From assembly GCF_017377745.1 (NCBI RefSeq), contig NZ_JAFVMG010000013.1:1-64000 (forward strand): DNA of 64,000 nt, written 5' to 3'. The DNA comes from Acetobacter suratthaniensis. Its GTDB lineage: Bacteria; Pseudomonadota; Alphaproteobacteria; Acetobacterales; Acetobacteraceae. A program made the translations under genes and the position numbers. Below, piece by piece: positions 45,154 through 52,793 of this stretch (positions are counted from its first letter, which is position 1; every line of letters begins with the position of its first letter). Below the pieces are notes generated by a model, which saw only the letters and a program-made list of their open reading frames with translations, had not been told where the DNA came from and searched no databases.

Positions 45154-45633
45154 ATGGGAGCATTACTCGCCTTTGTCATGCTCCTGATCATGGAGCTGAC
45201 AGTCTCCACCTACCGCGATCTGGATGGCCTCATCACCATCCAGAAGCAGCCCCTGCAGATGGCGCTACCGCCTGACAATGCGTTCCTCGCGTTCAGGGCT
45301 GCGCTGTTCCGCTATGTCGAGACCCACCCGAATACATCGGGGAGTGTCCCACTGAGTGCGCTCGGCCTTGAAGCATCAGTCACGGCCGGCCTGAAAGACG
45401 CTGGCGACAGCATCAGCGTCAACGGCTCAATGCTGACCATCGAGAGCTGGGCCGCAATGTCGCAGGTCGACATCCTCAAGACCGTGACCCGCGCACAGGG
45501 CGACCTGAGCATCGGCTCGGCACAGGGAACGACATGGTCAACACCCCATAACGGCCCCATGGGCTCCCTCCCCGCAGCCGTGACGACAGGTCATGTCGTC
45601 TCACTGGTCACCATTAGTAAAGGATCACTGTAA
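45154..45633 (+). CDS. pilM: PilM-like pilus accessory protein
   Basis: A 159-residue protein with an N-terminal hydrophobic helix (MGALLAFVMLLIMELTVS) and a periplasmic domain. The pattern FRAALFRYVETHPNTSGSVP then LSALGL matches the PilM family of IncI thin pili. Its function there is unknown. R64 places pilM early in its operon; here it is between pilS and pilV. It overlaps pilV by one base. Confidence 0.65.
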   Translation: MGALLAFVMLLIMELTVSTYRDLDGLITIQKQPLQMALPPDNAFLAFRAALFRYVETHPNTSGSVPLSALGLEASVTAGLKDAGDSISVNGSMLTIESWAAMSQVDILKTVTRAQGDLSIGSAQGTTWSTPHNGPMGSLPAAVTTGHVVSLVTISKGSL

Positions 45634-46997
45634 TGGGCGCGCTCTTCGGCGTGATCGTGAGCCTCGTGATCGGGGCGATGGCCATCCCGGTCATGAAACA
45701 GGCAATAAACGCCAACCTGAACGCAATCGTCCTCGCGGACGTAGCAAGTCAGTTCCAGACCGTTCTGACCGGTGGTCAGAAATATGTCGCTGCCAACAAG
45801 GACACCCTGACGGATACGCTGCGTGTGGGAGGCGCCTATCAGGAAATCCCGTTCGTGGCGCTCCTCAACACGGATTCACTGCCAGGCGGGTTCAGCCAGA
45901 TCAACGCGGTGGGAGCGACATGGCATGTCTACGCCCAACAGCCCGCATCAGGCGCCATTCGCACCATGGTCACCGCCATGGGTGGCCGAACCTTATCCCA
46001 GAGCGACCTGGTTAAAATCGCAGGCCTCACCGGGGACCTCGGCGGCTACGTTCCCTATGATGGTATGTTGGGCAACCTCAGCTCTTCCGCCGCCCACGGC
46101 ACGACATGGAACCTCTCCCTTGCAGGGCTGCCATCTCCGGGCCCCGGGCATCTGTTTGGCACCACCACAGTAGGGGACGCCGCCTCTCCCACCATCGACA
46201 CCAATGATTTCCTGTACCGGGTCGGCGTTCCGGGCCACGACAATCTGAACACCATGGGTGTCACCCTGAACATGGGAGGCAACACCATCACCAACGCCAG
46301 CACCGTTAGCGCCGTGCAGGGCGTGTTCGCAAACACTGTGACAGTCACGTCCGGTGGCTGTGCGTTCAATGCGCCAGGAACGTGTCTGTATGGCGACGGC
46401 ACCAATACGGGCGTGCGGACAAAAGGGAGTGTCTATTTTCAGCACATGGACGGCTCGGCTGCAGACATCAATGCTAACCACGCCACGACACAGGCTGTGA
46501 TCACCGGTACTGACAACGGCACGGCGATCCTCAACGCTTCCTGCTCATCAAACGGAGCCATTGCCTCCAGCACCGATGGAACAGGTACGCATCTCGAGTG
46601 CATCTCAGGCACATGGACTTCCTTGGGAAGCGACACCCTCTCAACCACCGTCAGCGGTGCGGCGGATGAATACAACTCATGGACACTTATAAAAACCAGA
46701 GACCCAACCGTCCCGACGGGTGTGCGGAAGCGTCTGATGGGACAGACCCGACACGTTCTCCCCAGCGGCAACTCATACGACACGCACATCACCGTCGACT
46801 TTCCAGAGCCCTTTAACGCCATTTTCCCCGGTGGGTATGGCGTGTCGCAGGTCACGGACCCGATTGACAACGGTGGCCACGACAACATGCCGTGGGTCGC
46901 TGGCACGCCCTCCCTGAACAGCATCACCGTCATTTTCAATGAATTCACCTACTCGAATTCATCCGGGTGGATAAACTGGTGGGTCGAGGGGTACTGA
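45633..46997 (+). CDS. pilV: PilV, minor pilin / tip adhesin
   Basis: A 454-residue minor pilin. A pilin-like N-terminal helix (MGALFGVIVSLVIGAMAIPV) leads into a shared PilV part with FLYRVGVPGHDNLNTMGVTL and NMGGNTITNASTVSAVQGVF. The last about 110 residues (from WTLIKTRDPTVPTG) are Trp/Asn-rich and end in a GWINWWVEGY strand, similar to phage tail-fibre tips. PilV sits at the pilus tip and chooses the recipient. There is no shufflon: no rci gene and no silent 3' cassettes lie around it. Confidence 0.85.
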   Translation: MGALFGVIVSLVIGAMAIPVMKQAINANLNAIVLADVASQFQTVLTGGQKYVAANKDTLTDTLRVGGAYQEIPFVALLNTDSLPGGFSQINAVGATWHVYAQQPASGAIRTMVTAMGGRTLSQSDLVKIAGLTGDLGGYVPYDGMLGNLSSSAAHGTTWNLSLAGLPSPGPGHLFGTTTVGDAASPTIDTNDFLYRVGVPGHDNLNTMGVTLNMGGNTITNASTVSAVQGVFANTVTVTSGGCAFNAPGTCLYGDGTNTGVRTKGSVYFQHMDGSAADINANHATTQAVITGTDNGTAILNASCSSNGAIASSTDGTGTHLECISGTWTSLGSDTLSTTVSGAADEYNSWTLIKTRDPTVPTGVRKRLMGQTRHVLPSGNSYDTHITVDFPEPFNAIFPGGYGVSQVTDPIDNGGHDNMPWVAGTPSLNSITVIFNEFTYSNSSGWINWWVEGY

Positions 46998-47001
46998 GGC
47001 G

Positions 47002-47715
47002 ATGACAGCACTCCCTCCCTGTGGGCAGATGGCCGCCACCTATTACCATGTCGCACCTGCGCAAATGGAAACCGTGATGGCGCACGCGAGTGACAGCAGC
47101 ATCGGTCCCATGGGTATCCAGCCCGAATGGCTTCCGATCCTCACACGCGCAGGCTTTGACCCCGAGAAGGTCAGAACCGACGCGTGCATCAACATCGCGG
47201 CCGGCGCGTGGATCCTCGCATGGAGTGGCACCAGCACGACAGCGCATCGCGAGCCCCCAACCGCCGGTAAAACCCCGCTACCCCCACCGTCCCACCCGCT
47301 TCCGGCCGACCTCAAAACCTGCGCACTGGCCGCAGCCCGGCGCTACCATGTCCATGAACAGCTCTTCCTCGCCGTGCTGGCGACAGAGGGCGGCCGGGTT
47401 GGACAGATCGTCCGCAACCGCAATGGCAGCTACGACATGGGGCCAGCCCAGATCAATTCCATCCATCTGCCCGAACTGGCCAGACTGGGGATCAGCCGCG
47501 AACAGGTCATCAATGACGGCTGCCTCAACCTGCAGATCGGGGCATGGATCCTCGCCCGCGCACTCGATGGACAAAGCCCGTCCAACCCGGGCGAGTTCTG
47601 GCGTCGCGTGGGCAATTATAACTCCGCAACCCCCATCCCCAACGTCACCTATCAGGCCAAAGTCTGGCACCATCTGGTGGCCAACACGGCGTCACAACGG
47701 ATGAGCGCACAATGA
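47002..47715 (+). CDS. pilT: PilT-type lytic transglycosylase with a degenerate extra domain
   Basis: A 237-residue protein with two lysozyme-like units. The C-terminal one (about residues 105-195) has the catalytic Glu in VLATEGGRVG, then SYDMGPAQINSIHL and GCLNLQIGAWILARAL. The N-terminal one (about 5-75) repeats the same frame: YYHVAPAQMETVMAHA, GPMGIQPEWL, ACINIAAGAWILAW. It lacks the catalytic Glu and is shortened. No typical signal peptide is visible. It is the last gene of the pilus block and its end carries the dotD promoter motif. Confidence 0.78.
   Translation: MTALPPCGQMAATYYHVAPAQMETVMAHASDSSIGPMGIQPEWLPILTRAGFDPEKVRTDACINIAAGAWILAWSGTSTTAHREPPTAGKTPLPPPSHPLPADLKTCALAAARRYHVHEQLFLAVLATEGGRVGQIVRNRNGSYDMGPAQINSIHLPELARLGISREQVINDGCLNLQIGAWILARALDGQSPSNPGEFWRRVGNYNSATPIPNVTYQAKVWHHLVANTASQRMSAQ
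47689..47714 (+). promoter_or_regulatory. Transfer-regulon promoter motif (dotD operon)
   Basis: GCGTCACAAC at 47689-47698, 10 bases, ACAATG at 47709-47714. CACAAT is the likely -10. It ends six bases before ATG 47720, predicting a leaderless dotD transcript, as for trbG. Confidence 0.7.
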
Positions 47716-47719
47716 GGGA

Positions 47720-48148
47720 ATGAACAACCCGTCATTCCCCAGAGGTCTCATGCTCCTCGCGCCCATTGCTCTTGCCGCCTGTCACCATCCCCCGCCCCCC
47801 CAGATCCCCTTCGGCCAGCAGATGGCCATCCTCGACGCGCAGGCCAACGCACTGGCTGCAACCCGCTATCCCGTGCGCCGCCCGGGCTCCGTACTGCCTG
47901 CCGAACTGGAACGCCCCGTCCGGTGGCACTGGTCGGGCACACTGCGCGACGGTCTGGGCGAGATCGCCAGCCAGATCGGCTATCACCTCATCATGGACGA
48001 CACCGGCCCCGGCCCTGTTGTCGCCATCCGTGAGACCACGGCGACAGAGGCCAGCCTCATCGACGAACTCAGCCTCGCCGCAGGCCCCCGCTACCGTGTG
48101 GACATCGACGTGCCCACCCACGAGATCAGGGTGTCGCATCATGGCTAA
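47720..48148 (+). CDS. traH: DotD/TraH outer-membrane lipoprotein
   Basis: A 142-residue predicted lipoprotein (lipobox LAAC, Cys about residue 21). The mature part has the DotD-like domain: RPVRWHWSGTLRDGLGEIAS, QIGYHLIMDDTGPGPVV and a final IDVPTHEIRVSHH strand. DotD pairs with DotC in placing DotH in the outer membrane. The ATG at 47750 would leave only 10 residues before the Cys, so 47720 is preferred. Confidence 0.85.
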   Translation: MNNPSFPRGLMLLAPIALAACHHPPPPQIPFGQQMAILDAQANALAATRYPVRRPGSVLPAELERPVRWHWSGTLRDGLGEIASQIGYHLIMDDTGPGPVVAIRETTATEASLIDELSLAAGPRYRVDIDVPTHEIRVSHHG

Positions 48149-49070
48149 ATCCCCCGCCATCCTGTCATGCGGGCTGCTCGCACTGGTGCTGGCGACACCC
48201 TGCCTCGCCGCCTCCAACGGGCCTGTCGCCCTGCCCGTTCCCTCCAATCCAACCCTGTCGCCTGGGGCTGCAAGCCCCATCGACACACCCCTGACCGGGG
48301 CCACCGAGATCCCACGGATCAGCGATGCGACACGCCCACCCTCCATGGAAGCGCTCATGGCCGTGCGCCCCGGCTACTCGCCCCGACCCGATACCGGCGC
48401 AGACCATGACGATGCCGTGCGACACGCCGCATGGGCCTATGGCGCACAGGGCGGCCTTGCCGCGCGCTCCTACGCGCTGAACGACATGCTCGGCCGGTAC
48501 GAGGCGACACTCGATCAGACCTTCGACTTCCGCCCCCTCGTCCTCCCCGCCGGCAGCGGTCAGACCCTTCTGCGTCCGCCTGTCGTCTCGGAGGCCCAGA
48601 TGGCCATGGCCCTCGATCCATCCGGGCAGACAGCACGGGAGACACGCCGGATTTTCCGCGTCACCCGCGAAGCCCAGCTGGTCTCGGCTCCGCCCCAGTG
48701 GCGCACATGGCTGGTCCGCACCATCACCCTCCCCGAAACGCCTCCCGATGCGGTGCGCCCAAGAACCCGCCACGAGGTGGAAGTCTGGCGTGAAGGTGTG
48801 GCGCGCGGCTGGGCGGCCGGAGAGCGACAGGCCGTCGAAATCTTCCTCGACGATCTCGCCCGCCTTGAACGCGACCTGATCGGCATGGCCCGCTACCGCG
48901 TGCTGCTCAAGGCCGGCAAGGTCGAAGCGCCCGAAGTCGCCTTCTTCCAGCGCGACACCGATGGCGGCAAGGACGTGCTGCGCGAAGACGACACGGAAAT
49001 CCGTATCCGCGCACAGCCCGGCCTCGATGCGAACCGCGCCCACTGGCATGTCGGGGAGGACGCACCATGA
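48141..49070 (+). CDS. traI: DotC/TraI outer-membrane core protein
   Basis: A 309-residue exported protein of the DotC family. It has DDAVRHAAWAYGAQGGLAAR, SYALNDMLGRYEATLDQTFD, FRPLVLPAGSGQTLLRPPVV and EVWREGVARGWAAGERQAVE. Dot/Icm DotC is a lipoprotein; here the signal sequence has a Cys in TPCLAAS but Pro precedes it, so no lipobox, and ordinary cleavage after CLA is more likely. ATG 48141 overlaps the dotD stop by eight bases. Confidence 0.87.
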   Translation: MAKSPAILSCGLLALVLATPCLAASNGPVALPVPSNPTLSPGAASPIDTPLTGATEIPRISDATRPPSMEALMAVRPGYSPRPDTGADHDDAVRHAAWAYGAQGGLAARSYALNDMLGRYEATLDQTFDFRPLVLPAGSGQTLLRPPVVSEAQMAMALDPSGQTARETRRIFRVTREAQLVSAPPQWRTWLVRTITLPETPPDAVRPRTRHEVEVWREGVARGWAAGERQAVEIFLDDLARLERDLIGMARYRVLLKAGKVEAPEVAFFQRDTDGGKDVLREDDTEIRIRAQPGLDANRAHWHVGEDAP

Positions 49071-50215
49071 CCAGCGCCAACAGCCTGCAACGCGACACCG
49101 GGCCCGGGCAGATCCTCTTCGTCATCGGGGCCTCCCTGTTCCTGCTCTGTGTCGCAGGCTTCCTCCTGTGGGAGGTAGCACACACACAGATCGTCATGGC
49201 CGTGCTGTTCGAGCAGCGCCTGATCCTGCTGGCCGCCTCCCTGTTCACCGACAGCTACGCCTCCCTGCTCGACAGGATGGCGCAGGCCGACCCCCATAAG
49301 GTGAGTGCTGCGACACTATGGCAGCTTCTGGGCCTCACAGGTTTCCTGACCCTCCTGCCGGTACTGATCCTGTTCGGCGTTATGGGTTTTTTCTGTGTGA
49401 AACGCGCCCCACGCGGCCTGTACCGCGCCCAGTTCGGCTATGATGGCATGAAGCATGCGCTCGCACAGATCCATCCTGTTGGACAGGCGTGGCTCGGCTA
49501 CAACGCACAGCTGCGCGAACCCCCGCCGCCATCCGCACCCCTCAGGCCCATGGATCCGTTCCTCCAGCCAGACGAATGGCTCGCCCGCTATGGTGGCGAC
49601 AAACCCGGCACCGAGGCCTACGCGCAGGCGGCCCGGAATGCGCTGGCCGCACAGCTCGGCACGCCCTGGACAGGCCCGCAGGCCCTCAGCCCTGTCGAAC
49701 AGTGCCTGTTCATGGCCTTCACTCTTGTCTGCGCACGGCGCGGCGACGAGGCCGGGAACCTGCTCAACGCCCTGTCGCACTCCCTCTCCGGGCAATGGAA
49801 ACAGGGCGAAATCACCGCCCCGCTCACCATCCCACCCCGGACGGTGGAAGAGTTTCGCAAAACCCTGTCCGCAGGCGACTGGCAGGTCGGCATCCAGATC
49901 GTCGGCCATCACGCCTGGTCGCGTACCGCGCTGATGACGCTCCTTCAGGTGGCCCGCCAGAAGGCGGGCGTCCTCAACGCCAGCCTGTTCGCCATGATCC
50001 AGCTCGTCGATCGCGACCTCTGGCTCATTCTCAGTGCCCTGCCCTACCCCATGCCCGGCCGCCCCATGCACGCGGTCATCACCACGGCCTGCACCGAAGC
50101 CGCCGGAGCACTGGAACACTGGCGGGCTGAGTGTCGCACGGGCCAGCCACTCCCCGAGCCGCATGTCAGCGCGACACTCGATACCCTGCTCAGCACCGAC
50201 CGGAAGCCGTCATGA
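49067..50215 (+). CDS. trbA: DotM/IcmP/TrbA coupling-complex protein
   Basis: A 382-residue membrane protein: transmembrane helices at about residues 17-37 and 88-108, then a cytoplasmic domain. The C-terminal half has the DotM core HHAWSRTALMTLLQVARQK, then LVDRDLWLILSALPY and ALEHWRAECRTGQPLPEP. DotM holds the coupling ATPase DotL at the membrane and in Legionella binds substrates. It overlaps dotC and the next gene by four bases each. Confidence 0.87.
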   Translation: MTSANSLQRDTGPGQILFVIGASLFLLCVAGFLLWEVAHTQIVMAVLFEQRLILLAASLFTDSYASLLDRMAQADPHKVSAATLWQLLGLTGFLTLLPVLILFGVMGFFCVKRAPRGLYRAQFGYDGMKHALAQIHPVGQAWLGYNAQLREPPPPSAPLRPMDPFLQPDEWLARYGGDKPGTEAYAQAARNALAAQLGTPWTGPQALSPVEQCLFMAFTLVCARRGDEAGNLLNALSHSLSGQWKQGEITAPLTIPPRTVEEFRKTLSAGDWQVGIQIVGHHAWSRTALMTLLQVARQKAGVLNASLFAMIQLVDRDLWLILSALPYPMPGRPMHAVITTACTEAAGALEHWRAECRTGQPLPEPHVSATLDTLLSTDRKPS

Positions 50216-50583
50216 CCACGCCTGATACACAGCTCGGAATCCTCTATCTTGCCGCCCGCAGCACCGCACCAGAACTGCGGAGCTGGGTGCTCAGAACCTA
50301 CATGCTGCGCGACGGCCTGCTGGACAGCGCCATGGCGACCTCCCTCGCACAGCTCGACCAGGTTTACCGGTTCGATCTCTACTACGGCTACGACGTGGCC
50401 CACGCCCCCGACGCCCTGAGACAGCCCATCACCGCCTATGTCGCGGCTCTGCGACAGGGCTCCAGCGCCCTGCCGGGTGAAGCGCCGTCACACCACCTGT
50501 TCAAGGTCCATCACCGCATCGAGACCCTCATGCTGGGACCGATCCGCACCCCCCAGACACCTCCTGAAGGAAAAGACGCATGA
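50212..50583 (+). CDS. Unknown small protein between dotM and dotB
   Basis: Not recognised. A 123-residue soluble helical protein (SWVLRTYMLRDGLLDSAMAT, LDQVYRFDLYYGYDVAHAP, HHLFKVHHRIETLMLG). The ATG 50212 overlaps the dotM stop and its own stop overlaps dotB, so it is tightly coupled to the ATPase genes. Adapter-like roles as for IcmS/IcmW are possible by size and place only. Confidence 0.6.
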   Translation: MTTPDTQLGILYLAARSTAPELRSWVLRTYMLRDGLLDSAMATSLAQLDQVYRFDLYYGYDVAHAPDALRQPITAYVAALRQGSSALPGEAPSHHLFKVHHRIETLMLGPIRTPQTPPEGKDA

Positions 50584-51695
50584 ACGACATCGTGGAGCGC
50601 CTGCGCGCCCTGCCCCCACACGCCAGTCTCAACACCATCCTGATCGGCTGTGTCGAAATGGGGGCATCCCGTATTCACATGCAGACGGACACGTCCCTCA
50701 AGATCCGTGTGCATGGCCGCAATTATACCGTGCCGGGCCTGCGCTGGACCGGCCGTGAAGTCTCCGAAGCCCTGAGGACGATGTATAAATCCGACACAGG
50801 CCCGTCACGGCTGAGCAAGGGTGAGGCCATCGACACCAGCTACATTATCTGGCCCGACCGCCGCAAACGACGCTACGGCTTTCGTGTGAACGCAGTCGCC
50901 ACGACCATCGGCTCAAATGACGGGATCGGGATTGTGCTGCGCCCACTCCCCGAAAAACCGACCCCACTTGAAGAACAGCATGTCGAACAGCGCCTGCTCG
51001 AAGCACTGGACGGAGACACTGGCGGCTATCTGATCTGCGGCGTTACCGGCAGTGGCAAGACAACCCTGATGGGGGGCGTCACCCGCCAGCGCCTCGAAGA
51101 TCCTGACTGCCATTGCGACATCGTCGAGGGGGCCGCCCCGCTGGAACTGTTTTACGACCTGATCGAACAGAACAACGCCAGTATTCAGCAAACGGAAATT
51201 CCCCGCCAGATGGCGACCTTCCCCGGCTTCATCCGGGCGGCCATGCGTGAGGAACCCACCGATATCAATGTGGGCGAGTGTCGCGATCCCGAAACCATGG
51301 AAGCGACCATTCAGGCGATTATCTCGGGTCACCGGACCATGACGTCCGTTCACACCAATGACCCGGCCGCGACAATCCGCCGTGTCGTCTCGCTGTGCCC
51401 GGCGTCCGATCGCGACAGTCTCGCCATCGCTCTGGTTGATAACCTCAAACTCATCGTCAACCAGCGTCTGCTCCGCTCAACCGATGGCAGACGCACCGCC
51501 ATCCGCTCCTTCCTGCCCTTCAACCGCAGGATCCGCGAAGCCCTGCTCGACGCGCCACAGTCCCGCTGGCCCAACATGGTGCGCGGTTTCGTGGAAGAGC
51601 ACGGCCAGACCTTCGAACAATCCATCAAGGACGTCCACGCCCAAGGCCGCATCAGCGACGAAATCGCAGACCGCGCCATGAAGGAACTGCACTGA
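50580..51695 (+). CDS. traJ: DotB/TraJ secretion ATPase (PilT-like)
   Basis: A 371-residue hexameric ATPase of the DotB/PilT group. Walker A is GVTGSGKT (about residues 154-161). The Asp box and Walker B follow as MREEPTDINVGECRDPETM, and the His box as SGHRTMTSVHTNDPAATIRR. DotB works with DotO at the base of the channel. It overlaps its neighbours (ATGA and TGATG). Confidence 0.92.
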   Translation: MNDIVERLRALPPHASLNTILIGCVEMGASRIHMQTDTSLKIRVHGRNYTVPGLRWTGREVSEALRTMYKSDTGPSRLSKGEAIDTSYIIWPDRRKRRYGFRVNAVATTIGSNDGIGIVLRPLPEKPTPLEEQHVEQRLLEALDGDTGGYLICGVTGSGKTTLMGGVTRQRLEDPDCHCDIVEGAAPLELFYDLIEQNNASIQQTEIPRQMATFPGFIRAAMREEPTDINVGECRDPETMEATIQAIISGHRTMTSVHTNDPAATIRRVVSLCPASDRDSLAIALVDNLKLIVNQRLLRSTDGRRTAIRSFLPFNRRIREALLDAPQSRWPNMVRGFVEEHGQTFEQSIKDVHAQGRISDEIADRAMKELH

Positions 51696-51943
51696 TGTGG
51701 CGTCACTCCTCAAGCCCCGTTTACTTCTTCGTCGTCGACTGCCGCTGCCTGCTGGGCATGGTGCTGTGGCTGGCCCACATGCGCCTATGGACCTTCATCA
51801 CGGCCATCGTCGTCACCCTCCTGTTCGGGTTTCTGGCGTGGATGGGTCTCACCCTGCCTGTCGCATTCCGTATGGCGCGGGTACTTCTGATCGGCCCGCA
51901 CCGGCCGCGCCTGCCCCGCTGGAAGCAAAGGGACTACGCATGA
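51695..51943 (+). CDS. traK: IcmT/TraK small membrane protein
   Basis: An 82-residue protein of the IcmT pattern: MWRHSSSPVYFFVVDCR, then two hydrophobic helices around LWTFITAIVVTLLFGFLAW, and a basic C terminus (RPRLPRWKQRD). TraK is needed for IncI transfer. It is next to dotB as in IncI plasmids and overlaps it and the next gene. Confidence 0.78.
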   Translation: MWRHSSSPVYFFVVDCRCLLGMVLWLAHMRLWTFITAIVVTLLFGFLAWMGLTLPVAFRMARVLLIGPHRPRLPRWKQRDYA

Positions 51944-52338
51944 TCCCCCTCGAACGGCTCATCGACGCCCTCGCCAGCCTGCTGGACAACGGACCGTATC
52001 GCATCGCCCTGAGTGCGACAGGTGAGGAGGCGTTCACACCACGGCGCCTGCTGGCCCCCGACTGCCTGCTCCCCGTCCTCATGCGGATGGCCGAGGAAAC
52101 ATGGAAAACCCGCGCCGGGCAAGTCAGTTTCGGGCTCGCGATCAGGCCGGACAGCAACGCCCTGTGCGGGCAGCGCCTGCACGCCGTGCATCACGCCCCC
52201 CTCTCTCTGATTATCCTGTGCACCGATCAGACCCTCCAGAAGGTCGCGGATGCACAGGGCACCATCCTGCTCGACGCCCTTGAGCGACACGCCAACACCC
52301 TGTGCGCCGTCCCGGCGTCACAACCCATGCCCGTATGA
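51940..52338 (+). CDS. Unknown protein after icmT
   Basis: Not recognised. A 132-residue soluble alpha/beta protein (MIPLERLIDALASLLDNGPY, VSFGLAIRPDSNALCGQRLH, TILLDALERHANTLCAVP). ATG 51940 overlaps the icmT stop (ATGA). Its end contains the motif that would drive the next operon. It could correspond by place to TraL of IncI plasmids, but I see no clear similarity. Confidence 0.6.
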   Translation: MIPLERLIDALASLLDNGPYRIALSATGEEAFTPRRLLAPDCLLPVLMRMAEETWKTRAGQVSFGLAIRPDSNALCGQRLHAVHHAPLSLIILCTDQTLQKVADAQGTILLDALERHANTLCAVPASQPMPV

Positions 52339-52340
52339 TC
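52315..52340 (+). promoter_or_regulatory. Transfer-regulon promoter motif (dotL operon)
   Basis: GCGTCACAAC at 52315-52324, 10 bases, ATGATC at 52335-52340. TATGAT is the likely -10, 24 bases before ATG 52364, with AGGAG between. Confidence 0.68.
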
Positions 52341-52363
52341 ACAGCCCCTCACAGGAGCACACC

Positions 52364-52792
52364 ATGGACATTTTTCTCTCACCGGGCGACAGCCCCCTGA
52401 CCATCACACCGGGTGATACGACGCTGCATATCCGCGTGTCGCCCTGCACGGATGCCGGCCACCAGAACCCGCCCCCGGCACTGCCTGTCATAGCGGCAGC
52501 CGCTGATGAGCGGGGAAGCGTCATTCCTGCCCGTCCGCGCTGGAGACGGACCGCCATGATGGGGCTGGGTGTTCTGGCCCTGCTCGGCGCTGGACTTTAC
52601 TCACGTATGAGCAGCTCTCCCGCATCGTCGTCCACGCCCCCGCCTCCGCATCTGGCCCTGCTCGCCCCGCCAGAGTTCCCATCCCGGCCGGTTATGCGGC
52701 CGCCCGCACTGTCACGCCCCCAACCCGAAGCCGCCCCGGCACAACCCGGCCCCGGCCCCTCTCCCCTCAATCAGGCGTTCGGATTGCACTGA
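52364..52792 (+). CDS. Single-helix membrane protein before dotL
   Basis: Not recognised. A 142-residue protein with a short acidic N part, one transmembrane helix at about residues 65-82 (MGLGVLALLGAGLYSRM) and a Pro-rich end. AGGAG precedes ATG 52364; an upstream in-frame ATG has no support. It shares an operon with the coupling protein, ending one base before it. Confidence 0.6.
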   Translation: MDIFLSPGDSPLTITPGDTTLHIRVSPCTDAGHQNPPPALPVIAAAADERGSVIPARPRWRRTAMMGLGVLALLGAGLYSRMSSSPASSSTPPPPHLALLAPPEFPSRPVMRPPALSRPQPEAAPAQPGPGPSPLNQAFGLH

Positions 52793-52793
52793 C

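Noticed and set aside
45600-47720. Possible shufflon around the pilV 3' end
   Set aside because: No recombinase gene, no inverted cassettes and no repeated recombination sites were found.
50486-50495. CCGTCACACC, similar to the left half of the regulon motif
   Set aside because: The last AAC is not matched, no -10-like half follows at the fixed distance, and it lies within a coding region not followed by an operon start.
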